Origin: JANQUM01 sp047630355
GTDB taxonomy: Bacteria > Bacteroidota > Bacteroidia > Cytophagales > Spirosomataceae
DNA: 9,602 bases
Direction of reading: 5' to 3'
Assembly (NCBI GenBank): GCA_047630355.1
Contig: JBLHXN010000124.1
Span: forward strand, 1-9,602
Shown: positions 1-6,814 of the stretch, one piece after another
How the letters are laid out: the number at the start of each line of letters is the position of its first letter
Position numbering within the stretch: the stretch's first letter is position 1
The notes under the pieces: model-generated
Database searches by the model: none
What the model was told of the DNA's origin: nothing
What the model saw: the letters and a program-made list of their open reading frames with translations, nothing else
Position numbers and translations under genes: made by a program

Positions 1-29
1 ATGGGCGATGTACTCGAAAAAAGCCTACG

Positions 30-404
30 TCACGTTGTTCGGGAAACAGCGTAGAGCAACAGTCCCCAACCCGCGATCAACAGCGTACCGCCAATCGGAG
101 CAACCGCACCGAACATTTTGATACCCGTAAAGCATATTGTGTAAAGTGAGCCACTAAAAATCAACACACCAATAAGCATGCAATAACCACTGTACGTCAT
201 AACTTTTGTGGGAATTTCCTTGAACAAAAGACCAATCAAAATTAACACTAAAGCATGATAAAACTGGTATTTCACCGCCGTTTCAAACGTGGCGGTTCTT
301 CCCGAAGCTTCAAGCATTTTTTCAAGAGCATGAGCACCAAAGGCTCCGAAGGCAACTCCCAGAAGGCCTAAAATTGTTCCGGCTTGCAAAAATAATTTAT
401 TCAT
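30..404 (-). CDS. DUF423 family small integral membrane protein
   Basis: This 124-residue protein matches the DUF423 (YgdD/TMEM256-like) family, whose biochemical role is unknown. Four hydrophobic segments are visible, at about residues 6-27, 48-62, 70-92 and 97-119, so it should sit in the inner membrane. Family hallmarks are seen: the GAFGAHAL motif at the end of the first helix, the QFYHAL stretch before the second, FSGSLY in the third, and the PIGGTLLIAGW block in the fourth. Its length is normal for the family and both ends are intact (stop TGA at 30-32). The ATG at 404 was chosen because it directly precedes the first helix with a short charged start (MNK). It is divergent from recQ across 95 bp. 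No Shine-Dalgarno-like sequence is seen. The family assignment is firm; the function is not known. Confidence 0.9.
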   Translation of the reverse strand: MNKLFLQAGTILGLLGVAFGAFGAHALEKMLEASGRTATFETAVKYQFYHALVLILIGLLFKEIPTKVMTYSGYCMLIGVLIFSGSLYTICFTGIKMFGAVAPIGGTLLIAGWGLLLYAVSRTT

Positions 405-425
405 AAGTTGATATTGTAATTTAGC

Positions 426-441
426 CCCGATAGCTATCGGG
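426..441. repeat. Perfect 16-bp palindrome CCCGATAGCTATCGGG
   Basis: The sequence CCCGATAGCTATCGGG is its own reverse complement, with no mismatch and no loop. It lies in the 95-bp gap between two divergent genes, 22 bp upstream of the DUF423 start and 58 bp upstream of the recQ start. There is no T-tract directly beside it and both flanking genes point away, so a terminator role is unlikely. It could be a member of a dispersed genomic palindrome family, or an operator for a dimeric regulator. My recollection that similar palindromes recur in Bacteroidota intergenic DNA is unverified here; only one copy is in this window. Confidence 0.8.
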
Positions 442-499
442 ATAAGATTAAGGTTCGTAAATTTATGATTTGTAAAAATAATGAAAGCGTTTCTATTTA

Positions 500-2638
500 A
501 TGAATAAAGCTACTGTATTAAAAGAATATTTCGGGTACGATAGTTTTCGCCCATTGCAAGGAGAAATCATTGACCACGTAATGGCGGGAGAAAATGCCTT
601 AGTTTTGATGCCCACGGGTGGCGGAAAGTCAGTTTGTTTTCAAATTCCGGCAATGCTTTTTGAGGGACTAACCATCGTTATCTCGCCGCTCATTGCCTTA
701 ATGAAAGATCAAGTAGAAGCCCTGCGAAGCAACGGAATAAAGGCTTCTTTCCTCAATTCATCCTTGAATATGCAAGAACAAGATTCCGTACTTTGGGCGG
801 CAAAAATGGGGGAATTAAAGTTGCTTTACATTGCTCCTGAAAAATTGTTTTCAGGAAATCTGATGACAATGTTTAAAGGGCTGAAAATTAGCCTTTTTGC
901 CGTGGATGAATCGCACTGTATTTCTTCCTGGGGGCATGACTTCCGACCCGAATACCGGCAACTCGCCATCATAAAAGATGAATTTCCCAGTACACCCATT
1001 ATTGCCCTGACCGCAACAGCGGATAAAGTTACCCGCCGAGACATTTGCCGGCAGTTGCACATTCCGGAAGAGCATACATTTATTTCGAGCTTTGACCGCC
1101 CCAATATTAGTTTAGAAGTACTTCCCGGTCGGCGAAGAATGGCTCAAATTCAAGACTTTCTAAAAACCGTTCCGAATCAGGCGGGCATTATTTATTGCCT
1201 CAGCCGAAAAGGTACGGAAGCCGTTGCAGCAAATTTATTAGCGGCAGGAATGAAAGCCGACTTTTATCACGCCGGAGTTCCCGCTGATAAGCGGAGTAGA
1301 GTTCAGGAACGTTTTATCAAGGATGACATTCAGGTTATCGTGGCAACCGTAGCTTTCGGAATGGGGATTGACAAATCAAATATTCGCTGGATTATTCACT
1401 ATAATTTACCGTCAAACGTAGAAAGCTTTTATCAGGAAATTGGACGGGCGGGACGAGACGGGACAGACGCCCAAACGAAGCTTTTTTACAGCTACGGCGA
1501 CATCATCACCCGAACCCGTATGATTCAGGACTCCAACTCGCCCGCCGAGCAAAAAGAGCTGATGGAAGCCAAACTCGAGCGGATGCGTCAATACGCCGAA
1601 GCAAATATTTGCCGGCGAAGGATTCTGCTCAGTTATTTCAACGAAGAAATGCAGCACGATTGCGGTAATTGCGACGTCTGTAAAAATCCGAGAAGTCGTT
1701 TTGACGGAACGGTCATCGCCCAAAAAGCCCTGTCGGGAATTGCCCGTGCCAACCAACAAGTAGCAATGGGAATGCTGATAGACATTTTACGGGGAAGTAG
1801 AAATCAAAACCTTCTGCGTGCTGGCTACGAAGCACTCCCGACTTTTGGCGTTGGGAAAGACCTAAAATACGAAGAATGGACGGATTATATTTCGCAGTTG
1901 CTCAACTCGGGCATCATGGATATTGCGTACGACGAAGGACACGCATTCCGCCTCAATTCGGTAAGTTGGCAAGTGTTAAAGAGTGAACGGGAAGTTGAAC
2001 TTTCGGAATACTTATCTATCAATGAACGTAAAGCCCTTGAAGATGAAAAAGTACCAGCGAAAAGATCCAAGACGGAGATTATTCACAACGAATTATTTGA
2101 AATCCTGCGGCAGCTTCGCAAGCAACTCGCCGACAGTTTGGGCATTCCGCCGTATTTAATTTTTAACGATTCGTCGCTTTCTGAAATGGCGGATAGAAAG
2201 CCAATCAGCCCCGGTCAATTCATGACTATATCGGGCGTTGGGCAAGAAAAAATGCGGCGTTATGGCAACGTTTTTATCGAAGAAATTCTGAAATACGTAA
2301 AGGCAAATTCTGAAAAAGGAGTCCGGTTAACGAAAGGGTTAACGTATCACGTGACGTTAGAAATGTTTAAAGACGGGCACAGCATGGAAGAAATCGCGAC
2401 CGAACGCAAGCTCTCGCCTACCACCGTAGTGGGGCATTTAATAAAACTCAAAAACGAAGGGGAAGATATCAACCTAAAAAAACTCATCGACGATTTTACT
2501 TACGATGAAATCGAGAAAGCAATGAAAGCTCTAAAAATGACACCCACTGACCCAATGAAGCCATTATTCGACTACTTCAACGGCAGTATTGACTACGGTA
2601 AAATCAGGGTGGCACTGGCGGTTATGGGGGAAGGGTAA
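500..2638 (+). CDS. recQ: ATP-dependent DNA helicase RecQ
   Basis: This is a 712-residue superfamily 2 3'-5' DNA helicase for recombination and replication-fork repair. Domains in order: a RecQ motif 0 region (FGYDSFRPLQ, 11-20); Walker A MPTGGGKS (37-44); motif II AVDESH (134-139), with Ser where most RecQs have Ala (DEAH); the aromatic-rich loop SSWGHDFRPEY (142-152); motif III ALTATAD (169-175); and motif VI QEIGRAGRDG (312-321). A four-cysteine zinc site follows (C371, C388, C391, C394, with the same 17-3-3 spacing as E. coli RecQ), then the RQC winged helix (about 405-510), an HRDC domain (about 527-602), and a C-terminal helix-turn-helix region (about 610-655; LSPTTVVGHL) typical of longer bacterial RecQs. 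All catalytic residues are present and the gene is intact. The ATG at 500 gives the standard N-terminus. An eight-codon ORF (481-507) overlaps this start. The GNAT gene follows after 21 bp. Confidence 0.97.
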   Translation: MNKATVLKEYFGYDSFRPLQGEIIDHVMAGENALVLMPTGGGKSVCFQIPAMLFEGLTIVISPLIALMKDQVEALRSNGIKASFLNSSLNMQEQDSVLWAAKMGELKLLYIAPEKLFSGNLMTMFKGLKISLFAVDESHCISSWGHDFRPEYRQLAIIKDEFPSTPIIALTATADKVTRRDICRQLHIPEEHTFISSFDRPNISLEVLPGRRRMAQIQDFLKTVPNQAGIIYCLSRKGTEAVAANLLAAGMKADFYHAGVPADKRSRVQERFIKDDIQVIVATVAFGMGIDKSNIRWIIHYNLPSNVESFYQEIGRAGRDGTDAQTKLFYSYGDIITRTRMIQDSNSPAEQKELMEAKLERMRQYAEANICRRRILLSYFNEEMQHDCGNCDVCKNPRSRFDGTVIAQKALSGIARANQQVAMGMLIDILRGSRNQNLLRAGYEALPTFGVGKDLKYEEWTDYISQLLNSGIMDIAYDEGHAFRLNSVSWQVLKSEREVELSEYLSINERKALEDEKVPAKRSKTEIIHNELFEILRQLRKQLADSLGIPPYLIFNDSSLSEMADRKPISPGQFMTISGVGQEKMRRYGNVFIEEILKYVKANSEKGVRLTKGLTYHVTLEMFKDGHSMEEIATERKLSPTTVVGHLIKLKNEGEDINLKKLIDDFTYDEIEKAMKALKMTPTDPMKPLFDYFNGSIDYGKIRVALAVMGEG

Positions 2639-2659
2639 GTAACTATATTTAAATCTAAG

Positions 2660-3178
2660 ATGACTATCAGACAAACTGAAGAAAAAGATCTTTCAGAGCT
2701 ACTACAGCTCTACCGTTCCGTAGCTGATGACCCAAAAGGTATCGCACGGAGTCAGAAAGAAGTCAACGAAAGCTATATTCAATCAATTTGGCGAGGCGTA
2801 CAAGACAGAGGTTTAGGAATGGTAGCCGTTTTAGATAGCAGGATAATTGGAGAAATACACGCTTCGCAGAAAGGAATTCATATTTTTGATCATTTGCTAT
2901 CATTTCTTACCATCGGAGTAAGTCCTGATTTTCAGGGGAAAGGCGTGGGGAAACAGCTTTTTCGGGCGTTTTTATCTTACATAGAAACCCACAGAACAGA
3001 CATTTATCGGGTCGAATTGGAAGCAAGAGCTTCCAATGCAGCAGGGATTCGTGTGTACGAAAGTGTGGGGTTTCTGTTAGAAGGACGAATGAAAAACCAA
3101 ACCAGAAATGCCGACGGTAGTCACGAAGATGGTGTCGCCTACGCTTGGTTCAATAAAAATTATCATCATAAAGTTTAG
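2660..3178 (+). CDS. GNAT family N-acetyltransferase
   Basis: This 172-residue protein is a single GNAT domain that transfers an acetyl group from acetyl-CoA to an amine; the substrate cannot be read from sequence. The N-terminus (MTIRQTEEKDLSELLQLY) is the usual first strand and helix. The acetyl-CoA pyrophosphate-binding motif is visible as TIGVSPDFQGKGVGKQL (84-100; Q92, G93, G95 and G97 fit Q/RxxGxG/A). The family's later motif follows: EARASNAAGIRVYESVGF (121-138), where the Asn and Tyr positions are those normally used for CoA contacts and as general acid. The ending RMKNQTRNADGSHEDGVAY resembles the RimJ/RimL/YhhY-like branch, which includes amino-acid and protein N-acetyltransferases. 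It starts 21 bp after the recQ stop on the same strand, so it is probably co-transcribed with recQ; no functional link to helicase action is implied. It is intact and of normal length. Confidence 0.9.
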   Translation: MTIRQTEEKDLSELLQLYRSVADDPKGIARSQKEVNESYIQSIWRGVQDRGLGMVAVLDSRIIGEIHASQKGIHIFDHLLSFLTIGVSPDFQGKGVGKQLFRAFLSYIETHRTDIYRVELEARASNAAGIRVYESVGFLLEGRMKNQTRNADGSHEDGVAYAWFNKNYHHKV

Positions 3179-3339
3179 GATTGTCATGCTGTTGATTGAC
3201 AATATGACAAGCGTGGAATACGGAAAGTGAAGTATCATTACTCGAAAAGTATTTCGAAACACTGGTTCGGTTTTGTGTGATATAACATAACCTGCACCAC
3301 TGGAAACAGCTATTCTAATTAAAAGTAAGTCCGAGTCTA

Positions 3340-3484
3340 TCTCGCCCTACACACCGCCACCCCGTACCTCTTCGATAGGAATAAGCCACTCTTCATTTTC
3401 TTAAACAGCAGGTACTACGCTGCCTTCTTTGTTATCGCAAGCCATAAAAGTCACAAGCAGTAATAAAAAAATTAGCTTATTCAT
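3340..3484 (-). pseudogene. Remnant of a lipoprotein, probably DUF3179 family
   Basis: An ATG at 3484 opens a 27-codon reading frame, MNKLIFLLLLVTFMACDNKE and a few more residues, which is a clear lipoprotein signal peptide: short positive start, hydrophobic core, and a Cys at residue 16 in a lipobox-like setting (FMAC). It ends at TAA 3401-3403. Reading through that stop in the same frame gives ENEEWLIPIEEVRGGG, and then a second stop (3347-3349). The WLIP-x-EEV-x-x-GG pattern resembles the segment just before the DUF3179 domain, where intact proteins normally continue with GPGKDGIPAL. Most of the domain is missing or unrecognisable beyond about 3340. It begins four bases after the end of the upstream barrel pseudogene, which suggests a former operon. 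The lipoprotein start is well supported; the DUF3179 call rests on one short stretch. The left boundary is approximate. Confidence 0.5.
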
Positions 3485-3488
3485 AAGT

Positions 3489-4396
3489 TTAGTTGAAGTT
3501 AATTTCTTGAAATAATGACACGTTAAACCGGTAGGTGGGCACGTTCTATAATCCTACCACTTGAGTGTATAAAGGCAGGTCAAGGTTGACTGCAATTGCA
3601 GTAGTAGCTGGCACATGGCGTTCCAAAGGAGCCAGTCTCCACCACCCGACCCCGGTAATATTTATTGATTGATTGCGTTAGCACCCACTTTTCTCCAGCA
3701 TAAAGCCATCCCCGCATCGGCTAAGGCAGTACTTAATGACAAATTGCCTGATAAAACCTGCGGATAGTTGAGTTTCATTTCCGAAACGATAATCCTGCCC
3801 CATCTCGAAATCCCTTTTGGTTGTTCGCTGAGCGTGAAAACCTTGGGCATAATAAGTCGTACTTTTATGAGAAAGGCTGTACCTGCCCAGTGCTAAGAAA
3901 TCTCAGGTATCAGAACCATTTTGCATATCAGCGTTTAGTCTGATACCGTTGTTGAGTTTATTGATTGAGCCAGAAGGTGCTTTCACCCCCGCCGAGAAGT
4001 GAAAATTCTTAAATCCTCTGCCAGCAATCAAAGCGGCATCTCCGATTCCTCCACTAGTGACCTCATTAATGCCATTGACTCCGCTTACCTTTCTTTTCTG
4101 ATTGATATAAGGCCACATTAGTTCAACTGACCATTTCTCGACAAACCCTCCGACTTGTAATAAAGTAGTAGAGGTAACGCGTTGTCTGATTTTATCTTCC
4201 AGCAACTCGTTTTCTCGAATCAGAGAATTGAGGTTATGGTAATCATAAGAAAGATTCAGTTGAACCCCCTTGAACTTCTCTACGGGTAAGCCAAGCCCAT
4301 CGTATTAGATACACCGGAGCAACAGGTTTGAGCTTGTATTGTATGACGCAACACAAATAGTCCGGCAATTAAAAAGAATATATTTGTTCGCCTCAT
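3489..4396 (-). pseudogene. Decayed outer-membrane beta-barrel (transporter-like) protein gene
   Basis: Translating the minus strand across lesions recovers about 302 codons. The ATG at 4396 starts MRRTNIFFLIAGLFVL and a signal peptide ending near IQAQ, followed by TCCSGVSNTMGL. The frame then shifts by one base near 4291: TTGGCTTA is seen where TTGGGCTTA would restore GLGLPVEKFKG. After that one frame runs to the end: VQLNLSYDYHNLNSL, DKIRQRVTSTTLLQVGGF, FHFSAGVKAPSGS, LNADMQNGSDT, then TGA (3903-3905, probably a former Trp codon before DFLALGRYSLSHKST), TAA (3678-3680), TAG (3546-3548), and a final beta-strand-like end NVPTYRFNVSLFQEINFN with TAA at 3489-3491. Alternating polar/nonpolar strands, a signal peptide and an ending in aromatic-rich strands fit an outer-membrane barrel of the kind often annotated as transporter. 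Around 3660-3760 the frame may also carry compensating indels. At least four disabling changes make this a clear pseudogene; the family name is less sure. Confidence 0.75.
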
Positions 4397-4469
4397 CGCT
4401 AAAAGTATGAAAGAAGATAATCAGCGATTAAGAAATGATATAAACCTAATCTGAGAATGTCTGGAGTCT

Positions 4470-4553
4470 GCTAACACTTATTTCACCATTAGCTCATCAG
4501 GAATTAAACATCGGTAGAGAAACTTCTTCTGTTTTGATATCTGTAGTGTTAGC
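4470..4553. repeat. 9-bp inverted repeat flanking 66 bp in an intergenic spacer
   Basis: GCTAACACT (4470-4478) and its exact reverse complement AGTGTTAGC (4545-4553) bracket 66 bp in the 191-bp gap between the end of the guanylyltransferase gene and the barrel pseudogene. The pairing does not extend outward or inward, there is no visible target duplication, and no ORF of note lies between the arms. Neither arm is followed on the minus strand by a strong T-tract, so it is not a classic terminator for the guanylyltransferase gene ending 35 bp away. It could be a long-range stem, the ends of a degraded short element, or chance. The rest of the spacer shows nothing recognisable. Confidence 0.35.
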
Positions 4554-4587
4554 TTAATTGCTTTTTAAAATAACTAAATGACTCATT

Positions 4588-5655
4588 TTACACAAACTGC
4601 TCGCCTTTTTCCTTTGCGTCGGTTACGAATTGCTTTACCCGCTGCTCGTCGTCTTGGTGGCAGATCATCAATACATTGTCAAAGTCGGCAACGATGAAAT
4701 TTTCTAATCCATTCACCACTACTAATTTATCTTTTGGAGCTTTGATAACGCAATCTTTGGTATTGTAAAGCATTACTTTGGCATCTATGGCGTTGTTGTT
4801 CTCATCTTTTTCAGAGTTTTCATAAACAGACTTCCACGTTCCTAAATCAGACCAGCCTATGTCGCTCAAAACCACGAATACGTTTTCGGCACGTTCCATA
4901 ACCCCATTATCAATCGAGATACTGCGGCAACGTGAATAAGCTTTGCCGAGAGCATCTTTTTCACCTTCGGTGTAAAAATGGGGTTGAGCAATGGTAAGAG
5001 CGTCCGCCATTTCGGGCAGGAATTCAGTAAAGGCTTTTATGATAGCGTTTACGTTCCAGACAAAAATTCCGGCGTTCCAAACGTAATCGCCGCTAGTAAT
5101 AAATTGATTGGCAAATTCGAGATTCGGCTTTTCAGTGAATGTCTTTACCCGTTTTTCTTCAGCTTCAGCTTCAATAAACTGAATGTATCCGTAACCGGTA
5201 TCGGGGCGGGTGGGCGTGATACCGAGCGTCACCAATACATCGTTTTTTGCGGAAAAATTCAACGCAACATTGATTCGGCGTTTAAATTCTTCTTCTTTTA
5301 ATATGATATGATCGGCGGGAGCAACCACGATATTAGCATCCGGATTTTGCTTCGCAATTTTATAGCATGCATAAGCAATGCACGGAGCGGTATTCCGGCG
5401 ATTTGGTTCGCACAGAATCTGATCGTCCGACATAAAAGGCAGTTGTTTCTTAGTCAGTTCGTAGTATTCCGTACTGGTTACAACGTAGATGTTCTCATTT
5501 GGCACAACGCCCTCAAAACGGTCGGCAGTTTGCTGAATCAGCGTTCGACCAGTTCCTAAAACGTCGTGAAACTGCTTAGGGTATGTCTGGCGACTGAACG
5601 GCCAAAAACGGGTTCCTACACCACCCGCCATAATTATTACGTAGTTATTATTCAT
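4588..5655 (-). CDS. manC: Mannose-1-phosphate guanylyltransferase (GDP-mannose pyrophosphorylase)
   Basis: This 355-residue cytoplasmic enzyme joins mannose-1-phosphate and GTP to make GDP-mannose and pyrophosphate, supplying mannose and, after conversion, fucose or rhamnose-type sugars for surface glycans. The nucleotidyltransferase fold is complete: the signature MAGGVGTRFWPFSR (9-22) with PKQF (26-29), LCEPNRRNTAPCIAYA (81-96), the metal-binding APADH (112-116), the sugar-phosphate motif FTEKP (173-177), WNAGIFVW (193-200), and SIDNGVMERAENV with DIGWSDLGTW further on. The length fits the stand-alone form; the C-terminal phosphomannose isomerase domain of bifunctional ManC/AlgA proteins is absent, so the symbol is by analogy. 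Its ATG lies inside the end of the upstream DUF3089 gene (8-nt overlap ATGAATAA), which suggests one transcript and translational coupling. No other polysaccharide gene is visible downstream; pseudogenes follow. Confidence 0.94.
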   Translation of the reverse strand: MNNNYVIIMAGGVGTRFWPFSRQTYPKQFHDVLGTGRTLIQQTADRFEGVVPNENIYVVTSTEYYELTKKQLPFMSDDQILCEPNRRNTAPCIAYACYKIAKQNPDANIVVAPADHIILKEEEFKRRINVALNFSAKNDVLVTLGITPTRPDTGYGYIQFIEAEAEEKRVKTFTEKPNLEFANQFITSGDYVWNAGIFVWNVNAIIKAFTEFLPEMADALTIAQPHFYTEGEKDALGKAYSRCRSISIDNGVMERAENVFVVLSDIGWSDLGTWKSVYENSEKDENNNAIDAKVMLYNTKDCVIKAPKDKLVVVNGLENFIVADFDNVLMICHQDDEQRVKQFVTDAKEKGEQFV

Positions 5656-6721
5656 TGTTTTCAGAAATGTTATTGGGATTGGCTAAAAATGTATTCACTC
5701 GTAAATCTACGTTTTCTCTAATGTTCATCCAAAAGAGATTGATATCCGCAATATGCCAGATTTTTTGTCGGAGAAATATTCGCCCAAATATATAAGGTTT
5801 ATTTATCCATAACATATTATCGTGAATCTGGGCATCAGCAATTTCTTTCTTGAAAGTATATTTCAGACCTACGCCACCTTTATTCAACTCTTTTGGTGTG
5901 TATGTTTCATCAGTACGCCAAGTTAATGGATTTACGCACGTTGCGTTCACTAAACCGTCATTATAGTAAGGCGGGGAGAAATCCCGGAGAAAGGTGTTCC
6001 ACGTTACAAAACCACCAGTATGCTCCGCCGTTTCGCTGACTTTAATCGTTTCGAAGTAATCGGGCGGCGTGGCAATACCTATTAAGTAGGCCTCCACAAA
6101 CTGCTTTTGTAACGATTTTCCGTCAATAAATTCTTTAATCAAACGTCCGGCGTGAATCGTGCCCTGACTATGAGAGGCGATTACGATGGGACGCCCGTTG
6201 TTGTGATTTTCAAGATAATATTCAAAAGCACTTTTAACGTCTTGATACGCTACATCAAGTGACCTCTTCTTGTTTTCGGGATTTTCGGTAGTGAATGCGG
6301 AATAATGTGCCTGCCGATAACGGGGAGCAAAAACACGACCAGAACCGTTAAATGCTGTGGCTTGATTCAGGATCGTTGAGTTATCCGTTTTGTCGTTCAA
6401 CTCTTTGTCGTTTACATTGGCGTTCCAGGCAAATTGACTTGTAGGTTCATATGTATAAGTAGTAGGATGAATGAAAAAAACATCAACTTTTGCAGTTGAC
6501 TGTAAATCTTTCAAACCTGATTTATGAGGAACAGAATCTGCTTTATCGATCTTATCAGGATGTGCCGCCCAATTTCTAATCATCTTATAATCAGTAGATT
6601 TAGGCACATTGACATCAGTAAAGTCTATCGTTAACTTGTAGGGAGCTTGAGCAGCTAAGTTACTTTTTGCCCAACAAATTAGTATTATAAAAAGTACGTA
6701 TATATTTATTTTAACGCTCAT
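5648..6721 (-). CDS. Secreted DUF3089 family alpha/beta-hydrolase-like protein
   Basis: This 357-residue protein belongs to the DUF3089 family, related to alpha/beta hydrolases; the substrate is unknown. A signal peptide is visible (MSVKINIYVLFIILICWAKS, likely cut around residues 24-26, near LAAQA), so it acts in the periplasm or outside. The family pattern is clear: VDVFFIHPTTYTY (79-91), FAPRYRQAHYSAF (131-143), and the nucleophile elbow IASHSQGTIHAG (181-192), with Ser185 as the predicted catalytic serine. The C-terminus has WHIADINLFWMNIRENV, matching the family's closing block, whose His may complete the catalytic triad. The gene is intact. It is first in a two-gene unit with the guanylyltransferase, overlapping it by 8 nt, and is divergent from the TonB-dependent receptor. 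A role in processing a glycan or lipid ester is possible from that company, but it is only inference. Confidence 0.88.
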   Translation of the reverse strand: MSVKINIYVLFIILICWAKSNLAAQAPYKLTIDFTDVNVPKSTDYKMIRNWAAHPDKIDKADSVPHKSGLKDLQSTAKVDVFFIHPTTYTYEPTSQFAWNANVNDKELNDKTDNSTILNQATAFNGSGRVFAPRYRQAHYSAFTTENPENKKRSLDVAYQDVKSAFEYYLENHNNGRPIVIASHSQGTIHAGRLIKEFIDGKSLQKQFVEAYLIGIATPPDYFETIKVSETAEHTGGFVTWNTFLRDFSPPYYNDGLVNATCVNPLTWRTDETYTPKELNKGGVGLKYTFKKEIADAQIHDNMLWINKPYIFGRIFLRQKIWHIADINLFWMNIRENVDLRVNTFLANPNNISENNE

Positions 6722-6778
6722 GTAACTATTTTTTGTTTAAATTGCATAATATTCAGTTACAGTATATGAATATTGCTG

Positions 6779-6786
6779 CAAAATTA
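6779..6786 (-). promoter_or_regulatory. Candidate Bacteroidota -7 element for the DUF3089-guanylyltransferase unit
   Basis: On the minus strand this 8-mer reads TAATTTTG, an exact fit to the Bacteroidota sigma-ABfr -7 consensus TAnnTTTG. It lies 57 bp upstream of the DUF3089 start, a reasonable leader length. The matching -33 TTG is not convincing: 19 bp upstream the sequence reads TTA. The 8-mer alone can occur by chance in AT-rich DNA. No equally good match was found on the plus strand for the receptor gene in the same 93-bp gap. Confidence 0.35.
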
Positions 6787-6814
6787 ACAATTACCAAACA
6801 GAAACTAAGAATCT

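Noticed and set aside
1..29. Possible neighbouring gene at the left edge (ATG at position 1)
   Set aside because: The frame closes after 17 codons at TAG 52-54, inside the DUF423 gene on the other strand; there is too little sequence to judge.
3180..3210. Overlapping short inverted repeats after the GNAT gene (ATTGTCA/TGACAAT and TTGTCAT/ATGACAA)
   Set aside because: The stems are 7 bp and AT-rich, with loops of 10-16 nt and no T-tract, so this is too weak to call a terminator.
3077..3262. Minus-strand ORF of 61 codons overlapping the GNAT end
   Set aside because: It is opposite the GNAT coding sequence for about half its length, needs a non-ATG start, and has no recognisable domain. It lies in the frame that continues past the DUF3179 remnant but shows no family features.
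3662..3850. Minus-strand ORF of 62 codons as an independent small gene
   Set aside because: It lies inside the barrel pseudogene in a different frame from the recovered product. It may hold a piece of the original frame after compensating indels, but it is not a gene on its own.
3903..4205. Minus-strand ORF of 100 codons as an independent gene
   Set aside because: Coherent coding sequence continues both upstream (to about 4292) and downstream past its TGA stop in the same frame, so it is the middle of the broken barrel gene.
4978..5559. Plus-strand ORFs of 107 and 83 codons
   Set aside because: Both are opposite the guanylyltransferase gene, which has strong family motifs along its whole length.
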